From contig JAJEKV010000030.1 in assembly GCA_021234155.1 (NCBI GenBank), positions 1,186,901 through 1,250,900 on the forward strand: DNA of 64,000 bases, in the 5' to 3' direction. Below, in pieces: positions 1 through 11,804 of the stretch (position 1 is its first letter; each line of letters opens with the position of its first letter). The notes beneath the pieces were generated by a model that was not told where the DNA came from, searched no databases, and saw only the letters and a program-made list of their open reading frames with translations. Position numbers and translations under genes: made by a program. This stretch comes from Isoetes taiwanensis (taxonomy: Eukaryota; Streptophyta; Lycopodiopsida; Isoetales; Isoetaceae).

Positions 1-44
1 AGGTAGTCTTTGCCAAGAAGCTGGCGATTTTAAATTCCAAATGT

Positions 45-215
45 TGCTATTTACATCTAATGGGCATTTGCGCTATTTATATCAAATGCTATTTGCGCTA
101 TTTATATCATTTCAACTCAAATGGCCTTGTATGTTGCGCCATTTCAACTCAAATAAGCGGTATTTGCGCCATTTGAGTTGAAATGCTTGCACTATGCGCC
201 ATTTTCGATAAATGT
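45..215. repeat. AAATGGCGC/GCGCCATTT motif block I, copy A
   Basis: A cluster of short motifs in both orientations, built on AAATGGC and GCCATTT with the extension GCGC, separated by short AT-rich spacers. The matching block in copy B is about 31915-32060. The same motif family recurs in several separate blocks beside the predicted genes of this unit, so it is unlikely to be simple low complexity. Confidence 0.6.
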
Positions 216-239
216 ATGGGTAAGGAGGCGTAAGCGTAC

Positions 240-1890
240 CTTGTACTTTCAAGTCACTTCTTGGTATCCTTTACCGGCCCGGGGGCTGGTCTTCGCATTC
301 ACAGTGCGCTTGCGAAGATGGTGGATCGATCCACATATGGTTCCTTGAAGGCAGGTCTTTGCTACTATATCATTCACATCCACTTTCGGTGAAGAAGGTC
401 AGTCGGTCGATCTCTCTGAAAGAACTGCATATTCTATAGACATAGATCTTCTTTGAGCTCGGCTCTAGCATCCTCTGTCCCCAACTTCGCACCGCGGTGG
501 CGGCGGCGGCCAGAATGATTACCATTGATAATATAAAATCTTTTCGAATCGGTCAGATTCACGTGACCCGGCTCGGCAACTCCTTTGTATCCGGATCAAA
601 GGGCACTACATCTCTTTGGAGTGAATACGGGATGTGGATCCTCGACAAATGATTGCGAGCCTCCTAACATGTTGGGGTTAATAACCACGGCGGTCATGTT
701 AGGTGGGGCCTCTTCTAGATCCCGGATAGATATTCTTACGGTGTATGTGACTCCAAAGGGGAACATATGGCGTGTGCTTTTGTATTTTCTTTAGTGTTTC
801 CTCTGCCATTTCTTCTTCTTCATCACGGTCCATCTTTAGTTCCTCGGGCGCTTGAAGATCGCAATCTTCTATAATTTCACGGCCCTTATCGTGCTTTGGT
901 TTTACGGCTTTCTCTTTCTTTGGAGTGCTATCTCTTTGTGGATGCTACATTTCTTCGTGCTTTGTAGCCTCCTTATTGTCACTAATAGTGCGGTCACTAT
1001 CGGCCGGGCTTCACATCGGAGGCTTCTCGGTGGACTTCACGGGAGAATCATGTTTGTGAGCATCGACCTCATCCCTCTTCTCATCTTTATGGTCCTCCCC
1101 TTTCTCAGCGTCGTCCTTCTTCTTGTTACTGTCTCCCTTTGTACTTCACCACCTCCACATTTTTTTGTTCCTTTGCGGCTTTGGTGGCTTGTTTGGATTA
1201 CACACATTTTCTGCATCTCTCCCGTGACCATCGCTATCCATTCTTCTTGGCATGTTGCACGAGATCTTGGCTCTTACAATGTAGGACCACGGGTTTTGGA
1301 CATGTCCATTGCGCTTTCATGAGAATCTAGAGATCCTTTGAGGATCTCTCAGGTGCCTTTGATATCTGCTTGCTCTACGGACTCATAAGATGGCGTGACC
1401 AACCTTTTTCTTGGCCGGCGATTGCTTGGTCCTTCATCTTTGGACTCCATCATTGCGGGGCTCGTATACTTGCCAATCCATGCAATAGAGATCAATCTTT
1501 GCCGGTGGCCGGATCTTCCCTTTGTGCAACCAAGAAAGTCAAGTCTTCCTTGTTTCTTGACTTCCCTCATGTTGACAATGATGCCCATACGGGCCCACGG
1601 TTGAGGCTCCTTCTTCACTTGTACTGATTTGACAAGGAGGCAAAGTTCTGCGCCTCTTGTCTCCCTTGGTTGGGTCTCGCCTTGGTCAAGGGTATGGCTC
1701 TAGCGATCTCCATACACCAAGACCTTCGGTGAGGACTATGGTCCTCGATGTCCCCCGTTCCATTTCTTGTAGCACTAGCATTTGCATAGTAAGCATGGTG
1801 AGACAAATGGCCATGTGCTAGAAAGTTAAAAGCGACATTTAGACTAAAAAAGCGACACGCTTGCCATTTTAGACTAAATGAGAAAACCAT
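240..1890 (-). pseudogene. Lys/Glu-rich unrecognised gene remnant, copy A
   Basis: I do not recognise this gene. Minus-strand frames are broken but conserved in order with copy B (32100-33710). They start with a segment ending in ASLSNQYK near 1620, continue through a GIIVNMR segment (about 1560) and a Lys/Glu/Gly-rich stretch, and end with a segment containing HVRRL and a DPDTKG-like motif (640-580). The long plus-strand hydrophobic frame at 852-1322 is the antisense of the charged region. The frame breaks differ between the copies, which suggests sequencing error as well as decay. It might be the upstream part of the same minus-strand gene as the SANT-like frame. Confidence 0.4.
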
Positions 1891-2245
1891 TTATCTAAAT
1901 GGCGCACTTGGTCAATATGGCCATCATTTAGCTTTTTTTATACATAATAGAACAAATGGCCTTGCGGGTCGCCATTTAGAACTAAAATCTAAATGGCGCA
2001 GCTGCATCATTTGTTCTATTATGGGTCCCTTCGAAAAGCAAATAGCGCAGAATCGCCATTTAGATTAAATGGGCTTTTCGCCATTTTGCTCTTCTATGGG
2101 TCCTTCTACAAAGAATATGAGCAGACATTATGGAAATGGGCGCTGCGCCATTTCAGTCTTGAAAAAAATTTTGCTACAAGCCCACCCCTCTCATAATGAA
2201 ATGGCGTCCGCGCCGTTTCGATTACCCCTAAGACACTACAAATCG
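1800..2245. repeat. AAATGGCGC motif block II, copy A
   Basis: Dense motif cluster (GCCATTTAG, CTAAATGGC, AAATGGCGC, CGCCATTT) in both orientations. It lies between the minus-strand Lys/Glu-rich frame and the plus-strand TATA box at 2314, which is where a divergent promoter would be. The equivalent in copy B is 33650-34085, which holds the perfect palindrome GCCATTTAG-A-CTAAATGGC at about 33839-33857. Confidence 0.6.
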
Positions 2246-2307
2246 ATAAGAATAGAAACAACGATTTACTAACTTTGAGCACGGCTCTGGATTTTGATCG
2301 AAGATTG

Positions 2308-2345
2308 CGCCATTGTATAAAAGTATAAATGTACGGGGACCATAT
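2308..2345 (+). promoter_or_regulatory. TATA-box promoter candidate, copy A
   Basis: TTGTATAAAAGTATAAATG lies at about 2313-2331, with a second CATATAAATCC shortly after. Copy B keeps the same element (about 34188). It follows motif block II and precedes a purine-rich leader. The likely client is the plus-strand gene that starts near 4279, or an unseen upstream exon of it. Confidence 0.45.
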
Positions 2346-2399
2346 AAATCCTACTCCACTTTTTTTAGAAGCTCGGATCAGCGAGCTAGAGAGAAGATG

Positions 2400-3235
2400 C
2401 TTGAATAGGAGAAAGTGTGCAAAGCTAAACATTTGAAGGCATTGGCGGAAGGGATTTTGGGGAAAAAGAACAATGAAATTGAAAATAAAAAGTGGAAAGA
2501 AAAGAAAAAAAGAAAAGTCGGGGAAAAGTCGGGGGAAATCCAGCCGTCTCTTCAAATTCTTGGCCGTCGTTTTACGGAAATTTTTAAAATTTCGATTTTT
2601 TCTTCCCTTGAGTCAGATCTCTACAAATTTTAAAAATTTGAATTTTCAGCCGTCCGTTTCTCCTTGGATTCGCCATTATAAATTTTGAGTCAATCTCTTG
2701 AACCGTGTCTGCTTTGCTCAAATTTGAAATTTGAATTTGCCTTTGTATAATGAAGCCTAAATTATCTGTCTTTGTCGGGGTTCCTTAGTCGATAGCTTGG
2801 CGAAAAGCGCTTGTCTTTCTTTTGCGGCCCGCAGCCCTTGTCTTCATTCTTACGGTGGCGGCCGTTCTTAAATTTCGGCTTCATTCTTGGAGCTTGGCTT
2901 CATTCTAGTGGTGGCTCGTCTTCATTTTTGGTAGCTTGTCCGGATTCTCGTAGCTTGTCGGACTTGTCAGATTATTGGGCTCTTGTCCAAATTCTTGGTA
3001 GCATTCTCGATATGGCGGTCAGGAAGCGTCAATGACCTCGAGGTTAGTTGCTATTGGTTCTAGTATGTTAAATGTTTTAGTATGTTTAATGTAGGATGTA
3101 GGATGTTAAATGTTTTAATATGTTTAAGGGTAGATCTTCTCTATCTTGTTAGGTAGATAAGTTCTCAACAATTGATGTCTTGCTAAATCTTGTAGTAATA
3201 GGAATCCATAACTCTAGCTATTAGATATAGCATTT
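2400..3235 (+). other. A/T-rich leader region without a clear gene
   Basis: A run of AAATTT-type self-complementary motifs (for example AAATTTTAAAAATTTGAATTT near 2620-2640) follows a Lys-rich stretch at 2470-2540. Short plus-strand frames here are not conserved in copy B (34230-35140). This could be 5' untranslated sequence or an intron of the plus-strand gene downstream. I see no recognisable coding sequence. Confidence 0.35.
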
Positions 3236-3239
3236 AGAT

Positions 3240-3560
3240 TGAAGATGCCATTTACCTGTCAATGGGGCATTTTCCTTGAAATGGGCATTTGCCCATTTTC
3301 CTTGAAATGGGCATTGCGCCATTTTCCTTTAAGAGGGGCGAGTGCGCCATTTAAAATTTTGCTCCATTTCAGAAAATGGCTCCATTTCAGGAAAATAGCG
3401 CCGGACTTTCAATGAAGAAAAATTACTCCATTCAATGAAAATGGCCCATTGGCTGTGAGGTAAATGGCGCGGTGCGCCATTTAAAGGTAAATAAGCCCAT
3501 TGCGCCATTTAAGTAAATGGGCTTATTGCCATTTGTCTCATGTCATTATAATTTCTTTCG
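3240..3560. repeat. AAATGGCGC motif block III, copy A
   Basis: Third cluster of AAATGGC/GCCATTT motifs. It includes an inverted pair with 9-bp arms, AAATGGCGC-GGT-GCGCCATTT, at 3462-3482, and several CTCCATTTCAGGAAAATGG variants. The copy B equivalent is 35150-35410. Confidence 0.6.
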
Positions 3561-4278
3561 CATTTTCGCGCTATTTTTACTACGTATATGTCATCGAGGG
3601 TTGCATGTCCTTAACAAGTATATATATATGTGTATTGATTCTCACAGGAAAAGGCCCCTGCGTAACCTTGTCGATGGGGATGTGGTAGTTGCGGGGACAT
3701 GAATTGCATAGAGGCCATGCATGGCGGGGAACATTCCATGGTGCAATGTGGTGGCGTGGAGGTCCTTTGAAGCCATAGTGCCCACCCATGTGCTTCCCAT
3801 TAGGTGTGAGGGGCGGATAACATTCTTTGGCAGGTGGGGACATTCATCGAATGGCCTCGAAATCAAGTGAAATCTTGTGAAGGCCCCAACTATGTCATCG
3901 AGAAGCGTCGATCTTGATACCCCCAACTTGCCTAGTAGTACCTCCACAACATCATCGGACTTCGGTGTCGACTGCTCCGCTCCTACAAGCGATGGCGGCC
4001 GCAGAGAATATGGTGAACCTTGTCATATAATAATCTGTGTGGTTGGTAAGGGTGTCTTGGTGAATAGAACTTGCATCCATGGGAAGAATGTTGGCGCACT
4101 CAAGCGTAGCGGTGCAAGGATTCACAGAAACATGGTGCCTACACATCCTTAGATTCCATGTGATGGTGACAACATTGAAGAGGCGTGGGCGCGTTTATCG
4201 AATGGCCTCGGCGGGATATAAGATATCATGCCATTGATTTAGCTACTCCATCGACCTCGAATGTAGAATGCGTAGGCG
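3561..4278 (+). other. Region between motif block III and the DUF7869-like gene, copy A
   Basis: Conserved with 35460-36156 in copy B. It holds only short frames, such as a 91-codon plus-strand frame at 3877-4152 whose sequence is not preserved frame-by-frame in copy B. TATATATATATG occurs at 3620-3632. No known domain is seen. It may be 5' leader of the gene starting at 4279. Confidence 0.3.
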
Positions 4279-7151
4279 ATGTCGGGATCTGAGGATGAAG
4301 AAATTGATCCCTCTGGTGGATCTCATTACCGCGTTTTCCTCATGAGGATAGCATCGGATGATGATGAACCATCACCTAGTTTCTCAGAACCCGATCTCTT
4401 GGATAAGCATTGCCACATTCTTCATGCATGTGACCCGAAGTAAATATCACGAGAGGCCATAATTGTCTTGATGATCCCGGGATCTTTGTTGGCGATGAAT
4501 TTTTAGGAGACTCAAAGGTGGGGCTCTCTGTGTGGGAAAGATCCTTGCACTAATTCTGAGGAGGATCTCAAATGTCATGCTTGTGCGAGAAAGGCCGGCG
4601 AGAAAATGCACTTGTACAATGGGAAAATAGCGATGTGATCTTGCGGGGATGGAAAATTTGTCTCACAACATCTGCAAGCTCGAGAAGCTAAAGAAAATGA
4701 GGATATGGAAATAGAATCATTTGAGGACAACATTCGGAGGCTCAATTCAAGCGAAAAGGAAGTATACTTACACACATAGGATTCAAGGCGACCCAAGGGA
4801 AAGAGCAAAGAGGAAAGGCTATGCTCCACAACTTCAATCAATAAGTTCATGAAGTCTATTGCTTTGCAAAAATACTTGCAACAAGAAACTTACCAAGCAT
4901 CAAGTATGTGAATTAAGAAAAAGAATTTTTATCTCAACCATACAATGCAAGGGTTACGTATTTTTGGCGTCTTTGAGTGTGACTTACGGGGAGAAGGAGA
5001 GGGCAGGATAGTGCTCAAGGGGATGGAATTACAAGGCTGGGTGGCGCATGGCTTTAGTTATCAGTCGATCAACATTTTACAATTGGAGAAAGCAGATTTG
5101 AAGCGAGGTGCAAAGATAGGTGAACATGGTATCTGGCTCTAAGAAGCCTAGATCTTCTGCTGGCCACCGAATGTGTGCTAGGCAATTCATTGAGGAGAAT
5201 CTTTGAAAGTATTCCCCATAGGAGCAAAAGAGGTAGAGATGATGTAAGAGAAAATGTCGGAAGCTTCCTTCCATTCTTAATAAGAAGCTTATACATAAAG
5301 AAGTTGGTGCGGTCGTTGAAGAGCTTACAGGGAACAAGCTGTAGCCTTGAACTCTTTCTATAGTATATGGAAAGAGAATTTCGGATGTTAGCATTGCAAA
5401 AATACAGCCTTCTCTAAATGCAACATCTGCGTCGTAATTTAAATAAAAGGCTGGAAAAAACAAAAGATACAAAGAGAGGCGAAATCTTGCAATTCAGCGT
5501 CGGTCTCATATGCTGAAACAGCAGCTCTTTGCGAGAAATCAATATTGGCATTGGAGAGCATTGTCACGGCGGTCTCACGAAAATCATCTATGTATAATAC
5601 ATGATAAGATGGATCGAGGTTAAGACTTTAGTGCCTAGAAGTCATCATCTAGCAAAATCTGTATGGGAGGTGATCTTGAAGAAGCGGTTTGTGAGGAGCT
5701 TTGACTCATGGGCATGGTGGTCGTGCATATGGTCATTTCTCACTTGATTTATGGAAAGATGATTCAAACTTCCACATTGGTTCACTTTCTAGAATATTGC
5801 ATAACTTGGAATTGGTACAAGAGGACAAGATAGGTGACTTATGTGGAAGTAAGCTGCAGTTGCAAATGGATGCAAGCGGTCAAGGATACCAATCCTTTGA
5901 AGAACAAACTTGCTTCTATGGCGAAGTATTGCCAAATGCTTCAACTACTAGCGAATCTGAGGTGTTCAACCCTCTCCCCGAAATCTCTATTTGCAACTTG
6001 ATAATGCATCGGGGCAAAACAAAAATAGGTATGTCTTTTCATACTTATCTTATTTGACTTGGCTTAAGGTCTTTGATGAGATCCAAGTGGGCTTTATGAT
6101 GGTCGGCCACACCATGATGATATTGATGCTTTATTTGGAAATTTTTCAACCTTGATGAGTTAAGTCGGATGCTTTGACACTACGAGCTACTTTACTTGTT
6201 TAGCAAATGCAATGCAAAATCCCAATTCCATACTTTATTGATGAAGTTCCAAATTGGAAGGATTTTTGTGAAGGGATTCATCCACGATAAGAGACCAACT
6301 TTGGTTGGGCATCTTGAACCATTGCTCTTCAAATTTAAGATGGCGGGGAGATTGGCACATTATGCAATACAAAATCGTCCTACACATAAAGTGGCTTCAG
6401 TGATTCTCGAGGAGTTAGAATGTGGAAAGAGGATGAACATGGTCAGCCAATGATACCAAGTGGTGTGCCACAAAATATTCCTCCTAGACCAACATTGAAA
6501 GATCTTCGGGGTTGAAGGATAGCATCAACAAATACATCTCCTATGGAAGGACATATGTAAGAATCAAGAAACTAGCTTGTTTGCAAGGCAATACACGGCA
6601 AGTGTTGAGTATTGGAGCCGACTTCTTATCTCTTTGGAGGATGTTGCTCGGGGCGTCCTCAAAATGATGCATTTTGGCCACAAACAAGACAAGTTCCTCT
6701 AGAACAAGCGACATTTGTTCGAGGAGTCGGCGATATCTGCATTGGTCACCACGACCTTTACCATCTTATTGTGGCGTCGGATGGCGTCCGGTGTTGCCTC
6801 TTGAAGAGTTTGATCCTCGCGTACATGTGACAAAGGGTATGTTTGTTCTAGTCGGACACGGAGATGATAATGCTTTGCCACTTGGTTAGGATATGCGGAG
6901 GAGAATCTTTGTTCTTGATCCGGAATCTACATATTTTGGACATATTTTTTTGTATCGTGGTGGAAGCCTCTTTGGAGGGACTACAAAGGCTGCTTGACTA
7001 AGCGTTGGCGGCCTAATCCTTAGATCCTTCAAAGATGCGAAAATTTAGATGCCATTCATTATGCTTGGGATGCCAATGGCAAGGTCGAAAACAATCAAAT
7101 TCGAAATATATTGTAGACATGTGGAAAGACATAGCACATTGTTCATCTTAA
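4279..7151 (+). pseudogene. DUF7869-like gene, copy A (frameshifted)
   Basis: The gene starts with an acidic MSGSEDEEIDPSGG N-terminus at 4279. A possible zinc-ribbon piece, KCHAC, follows near 4572. At 5985-6160 the reading gives LQLDNASGQNKNR, then GFMMVGHT and a broken HDDID box, then PNWKDFVKG and GHLEPLLFKF segments. The C-terminal part reads QPMIPSGVPQNIPPRP, VPQNDAFWPQTRQVP, a GMFVLVRTGDD-like box, LDPESTYFGHIF and IVDMWKDIAHCSS followed by a stop at 7149-7151. From memory, the LDN..GQNKN plus VGHTHxDID pair is typical of the DUF7869 family, whose spaced acidic residues suggest an RNase H-like nuclease fold (inference). A one-base loss breaks GHTHDDID here while copy B keeps it. The true state of the gene is uncertain because of base errors. 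Confidence 0.6.
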
Positions 7152-7348
7152 TACATGAGATCTTGTACTTGTAATACATATCTTTCATCTTAATACATAA
7201 CATTACTATATTTGTGATCATATATAGCTGCTTACATCTTTAATATATAAATGCATACATGATTCATAGATAAGATGGTCGAGAAGTGCTTATATGTTGA
7301 GCAGTGATTCAATCATCTTGAGGATCTGTAGTAGTGATCCACGATATC
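7152..7348. other. AT-rich 3' flank
   Basis: Several ATACATAAC/CTTAATACAT repeats follow the stop codon of the DUF7869-like gene. They probably include its polyadenylation region. Nothing else is seen. Confidence 0.3.
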
Positions 7349-7640
7349 TCATAGCTCATGCGCTTTCGGGGAAGCCATATCGGATGGATCATAACACAAT
7401 TGGCCGAGGGCAATGAATCTCGGCGCCCAAAGCTTTTCTTCGCGGTAGGGATCAAGAAGAAGATGCCTATCTAGGCAACCAACAAGATCAAGTGGCTCAT
7501 TGAGCGCTTGATCGCCTCGATGTGGTGAATGAGAAGAAGGAAAATAATCCATGGGAGGCGAATGACCTCTAGCGAATGGAGCTGTTTTATAGTGAAGTAA
7601 AATTATTGATGTGAATTATTGGGGTGAATTTGTGGCGCCA
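7349..7640 (-). CDS. Mini-unit 1 with TATA box, copy A
   Basis: I do not recognise the product. A 67-codon minus-strand frame starts with MDYFPSSHSPHRGD at 7552 and ends in SPKAHEL at 7349. On the minus strand ACTATAAAA lies at about 7592-7584, some 35 nt before the ATG, followed upstream by TTCACATCAATAATTTTAC, which is shared with mini-unit 2. The LWAPRFIAL segment resembles RWSPRVLA in mini-unit 2, so the two are diverged tandem copies. The copy B match is at about 39220-39490. Confidence 0.35.
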
Positions 7641-7890
7641 TCATTGGCGTATACAAGTATCATGTACTTTCATTACAAGTATGATTCTATCATGTACTTT
7701 CGATTCTATACATCAACTAATATTCACTATGCTTATATTATATATATCATATGAGATACACAAATCATAAGTGCTTATATTATTATATCCTTAACGGTAT
7801 ACATATCATAGATGAAACTTTCGTCATTCTTTGCTTGACTAATATAGGTGTGATTGAAAATAAAAGGCGGCTTGCATAGTTCATAGGTAC

Positions 7891-8260
7891 TCATGTCATT
7901 ATTATATCCTTAGCGGAATCTGATTCACTCATCATCAACATCAAAGCGCGTGATGCTATTGACTCAAAGATCTCGATCGGGAAGCCAATAATGGTGGACC
8001 TTAACGCGAGTGAGCTTCCTGCAAGCACTCTTGGGGACCATCTGCTTTGAATTTGCGACCATGGATCAAGTTTGATACCATTTACGTAGCATTCACACGA
8101 GATCATTATAGCTAAGGTAGCTTTTTGAAGGATTGGATGTTCTCACGGGCGATCGGGCAAAGGGAAGCCATGGGAGATGAATGAGCTCTACCATCGGATG
8201 GGCTGCTTTTATAGTGAAATAAAATTATTGATGTGAATTATTGGTGTTCATTGCCTTTAT
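7891..8260 (-). pseudogene. Mini-unit 2 with TATA box, copy A
   Basis: Diverged tandem copy of mini-unit 1. The minus strand has ACTATAAAAGCAGC (TATA at 8213-8207) and an ATG at 8171 in the same relative place. The start frame stops early, and a second frame (8106-7891) carries the RWSPRVLA segment. The shared block TTCACATCAATAATTTTA precedes the TATA box. Function unknown. Copy B match: about 39760-40110. Confidence 0.3.
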
Positions 8261-8466
8261 CACGAGTACCATACATGTATATGATCCAATAATTTCTATG
8301 TATATACTATCAATAATTTTGGTGAGTATATCCTATATTATAATGTTATGCGGTGTTGAATCCAGCCTAAATCGAAGGCGGCTATGATTGCCTTACCCGA
8401 TCGGACTGGTCAGACACTAAAAAACCTTTCTTCCTTATTGGAGGGCAAAGCCGTCACGCCATGAAA

Positions 8467-9209
8467 GCACCCGGTGAGCTCGGAAGCATCTGTTGAGCTT
8501 AACATCGCTTCTCTACGCCCGCAGAAGCGCCGTTGAAGGCGTGAACTTAACCTTGGTCACGAGGATAATCTTCAAGCATCTAAATCTTCACGAATGCGTC
8601 TGTCTAGCTCGGATGCTTTATGGTGGAAAAAACTGTCAATCTTCAATTTCATGCCACCTTGTAGATGATTGCAAAGAAGTTGGAAAAGCTGGATTGGCGT
8701 CTTAAAGCTGAAGAAAAAACTAAGATGGGCCAAAGCATTATTGAATGCGGATCTTCCTCCCTTGCACCACAACTTTACTATCAGGCATTCAAGAATGCCT
8801 CTTTTTTTGTCAAGTGGGTTCTCATCATTCCATGGAAGAAAGCACGAAGTGAGCTGGGGAAGCATCTGTTGAGCTTAACATCGCTCTCGCCCACGAGCAG
8901 CCCGTTGAAGGCGTGAACTTAACCTTGTCCCACGAGGATAATCTTCAAGCATCTAAATCTTCACCGAATGCGTCTGTCTGGCTCGGAGATGCTTTATGGT
9001 GGAAAAAAGGCTGTCCAATCTTCAATTTCATGCCACTGTAGATGATTGCAAGAAGTTGGAAAACGGTTAGCGTCTTAAAGCTGAAGAAAAACTAAGATGG
9101 GCCAAGCGCATTATTGAATCACGGATCTTCCTCCCTTGCACCACAACTTTACTATCAGACATTCAAGAATGCCTCTGTTTTTGTCAAGTGGGTTCTCATC
9201 ATTCCATGC
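8467..9209 (+). repeat. Tandem duplication (two units of about 370 bp) in the Helitron, copy A
   Basis: Units at about 8467-8848 and 8849-9209 share GAGCTTAACATCGCT, GATAATCTTCAAGCATC, GATGCTTTATGGTGGAAAA and CTTCCTCCCTTGCACC. Each unit has an open segment of about 110 codons containing VEGVNLTLVHEDNLQAS, then ALWWKKLSNLQFHA and DDCKKLEKLDWRLKAEEK. It looks like a captured exon of an unknown plant gene, duplicated inside the element. Copy B: 40307-41025. Confidence 0.7.
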
Positions 9210-9239
9210 AATTCTTCTTTTCAAATTATTCATCCGTAG

Positions 9240-9500
9240 TTGATTTGCTTAAATTAGTAAGGAATGAGTCGAAGGCTGCCGAAATAATGGAAGCGAGATG
9301 TTCGGATTTTCATATACCAAGAGGGGAGAAGCCCATTTTGCATGAAGGACCACAGCGGGGAATCTACTCAACGAAGGAAGATTTATCACGGCGGTTATCT
9401 GCCCGGCATGTTTGTGACTAAGAATCCCCAAGAGGCAAGCATGTTCTTTTTGCAATCAATCGGATCCTTCTTAGTCTTGATCCATAGTTATGGCATGCGG
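9240..9500 (+). pseudogene. Captured GT47 exostosin-family fragment, copy A
   Basis: Broken frames give AAEIME..., HIPRGEKPILHEGP, GIYSTKEDL, VTKNPQEASMFFLQS. Copy B preserves these in one frame. Plant exostosin-domain (GT47) glycosyltransferases have the same order of motifs at the start of the catalytic domain: MERxLKVYIYxEGEKP, then GIYASEGWF, then FVxKDPxxAHLFYLP. Only this N-terminal part of the domain is present. It is most simply a gene fragment captured by the Helitron. Confidence 0.6.
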
Positions 9501-11800
9501 CACCGCCTTGGAGGAGTGGAGCATATATTGACTAAACCTCTGTCTCTTTAATTTGGATCTGAAGTGTCGTCCTTTAAAGTAAGCTAAGCTTTCTTATCTT
9601 TTTTTTTTTTCTTCATTTGTTTTCTATTCCATCTAATATCTTCTTATCGCGAGAAAAACTTACGAGTTGTTGCTTGCATCCAAAAACTTCGAGTTCTGAG
9701 AAGATGAGTGGTGGCACAAAAAAGCGAGATGGATGGTATGACCTTTACCAAAAATATGATGATGCGGTAGTCATGATTCGATCTTTGGAAATAGGGCTCT
9801 CGATAGTTTGGATCTAGAGGCTATGGATCTAAAAGCAAATCACGGATGCTAGAGTGCCGATTTTTCTAAAACCCACGATTTGGCTGGTGCATTGATTGTA
9901 GTGCGTTTAGACATGAGATATATGGGGAAAAGATTATAATAGAAACATTTTGCATTCGCGAGTCTGGAAATCTCTTTTGCATGAGAGACTGGCAAGGTTA
10001 GTTACTGCTCTCTCTCCGTTCAGAACCTTTAGAGCTTGCAGAAAGAAAATGACAGTTAAGTGTAGACATTTGTTGAATATGAATTGAGCAATGATGTATC
10101 TGCACCGAACTTAGACTCTTAGCAGATTTTTCAAAACTCATTGCATCGTGAGCATTTTTGTACTTATTGCAAAATCCGCATTGGAGAAGAAACTCATTAA
10201 AAAGAAAAGACCTTAAAGAGTTAATGGTTCATTTTGATGTAAGAGGCGTTTTAACTCTTTGGCAATTTACAGTGTTTTCATCATCTGACATACTGTAGCT
10301 CATTTTGTAGATAGATGTGCAAAACCCTTGCGTTATTATGTCTCAGGACAAAGAGTGCGAAGCTTTTTTCCGAGGGCTCGATAAGGAAAAGTTCGAGGTA
10401 GTACTGCATTTAGGAAATATTTAGAATGTGTGTTTTATAACTTTATTTTCATTTCGTATGTGTTAACATCCAGCGTTGGGGCAAAGGGGTGGTACATTGC
10501 AGTCATTGTAACACAAACTTCCCTCTTCCATCTCTAACATGATCTATGTTGCTTGCGGTTCTTTTTATCGGCAACCTTATTGCCACAAGAAAACAACCTC
10601 CGTTGTATTCTATCTTATGATAAAGTTAAGAAACAAGCGCAAAGAAAGAGATTTACCATGGACCGGTCATTTGCAAAAAATAAATGTCTTATTTGTGGAA
10701 TACTCATACGCATTTCAATATTATTGTAATTGGGCGCTACTTAGAAGTTATGTTTTAGATTATAAAAGGAGCAATTCGGGATATAGAAACAAAGTTTAAG
10801 CGGAATCTTTGAGTATATTCGTCGACATCTTGCATGGAAGTATCTTTGGTTTATCTGAGAATTTTGTATCATTGACATGTGCTAAGCATTGTTAAAATTT
10901 TGTATGATTCAATAACGGTTAGCTAAAAAGGGTTTCATGGGCCCACGTTCGGGTTGACTATGTTTCAAGAGAACTCTCATTACAAGTGAGTATTACATCC
11001 CTCTTTTTGGGTCAAGTGATTTCTTTTTATCTTTTCGTTCTTTGTCACGATCACGGTGCAAATGCCTCAAGAAAATTCAAGGATGCATGAATGATACCGC
11101 GCGCCTTATCGGTATCCCCAAAGCGTAACTTTCAATTTTAACTTTACCATTCAAATAATGCTCACACTATTTAACTTTACAGGGTGGGAATCGGTCATTC
11201 TCAACTCTAAGTTTTGCACTAGCATTGCATTCAATGATTGAGTCACCTTTTAGGTGCAATGGGCCGAGTTTGATGTTTTATGGTATGATATTGAAAGATC
11301 AGCAATTATGTGGTACCTCTTTTGTTATCTACTATCAACATTGTGTTTTGTAGGATGCAATAAGCCAGAAAATTTGCTGGAAATGGTTGTAGAGGGGCTA
11401 ATTGTGCCATACATGGCTCAAACAATGTTTTCAACCACCATATGGTGCATTCCATCATAAGGGCAAGCATACGCCATGTCAAAGCTACGCCATATAATTG
11501 ATACTTGGGCAATGTTTTGCCATAATCGCCGGTCGGCGAAAATTTGTCATATTTTGCGAATAAGCTTGAAATATTTGCAAGCGTTACAAGCTGTGGCGGC
11601 ACATCTTCGACATAAACAAAGGCACACGAAACCTCGGACTTGGCCAAATGCCAAAAACAACTAGGCGTGACCGAGGAAGAAATATGTTTCAGCCAACAAA
11701 CATAGATGAAGGGAACAAAATAGTCTCGGAGAATCGATCGAGCAAAAGTCAAATGAAGTACTTAAACTAAATAGGTGATTCAAAGGCGGGGTTCGGAGTA
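9501..11800 (+). other. Helitron interior without recognised gene, copy A
   Basis: Contains an MSGGTKK..GWYDLYQKYDDA segment (9703-9760), AT-rich stretches, and a minus-strand open frame at 11306-11752, all with equivalents in copy B. The pieces look like captured exon and intron material, but I cannot name a source gene. A T-run lies at 9600-9611. Confidence 0.3.
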
Positions 11801-11804
11801 CCGG

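Noticed and set aside
852-1322. 156-codon hydrophobic plus-strand frame resembling a membrane protein
   Set aside because: It is the antisense of the Lys/Glu-rich minus-strand region. AAG/GAA codons read backwards give Leu/Phe. The frame is not conserved in copy B.
2235-2260. CACTA transposon terminus (CACTACAAAT)
   Set aside because: No matching inverted end or 3-bp target duplication was found, and the motif is too short alone.
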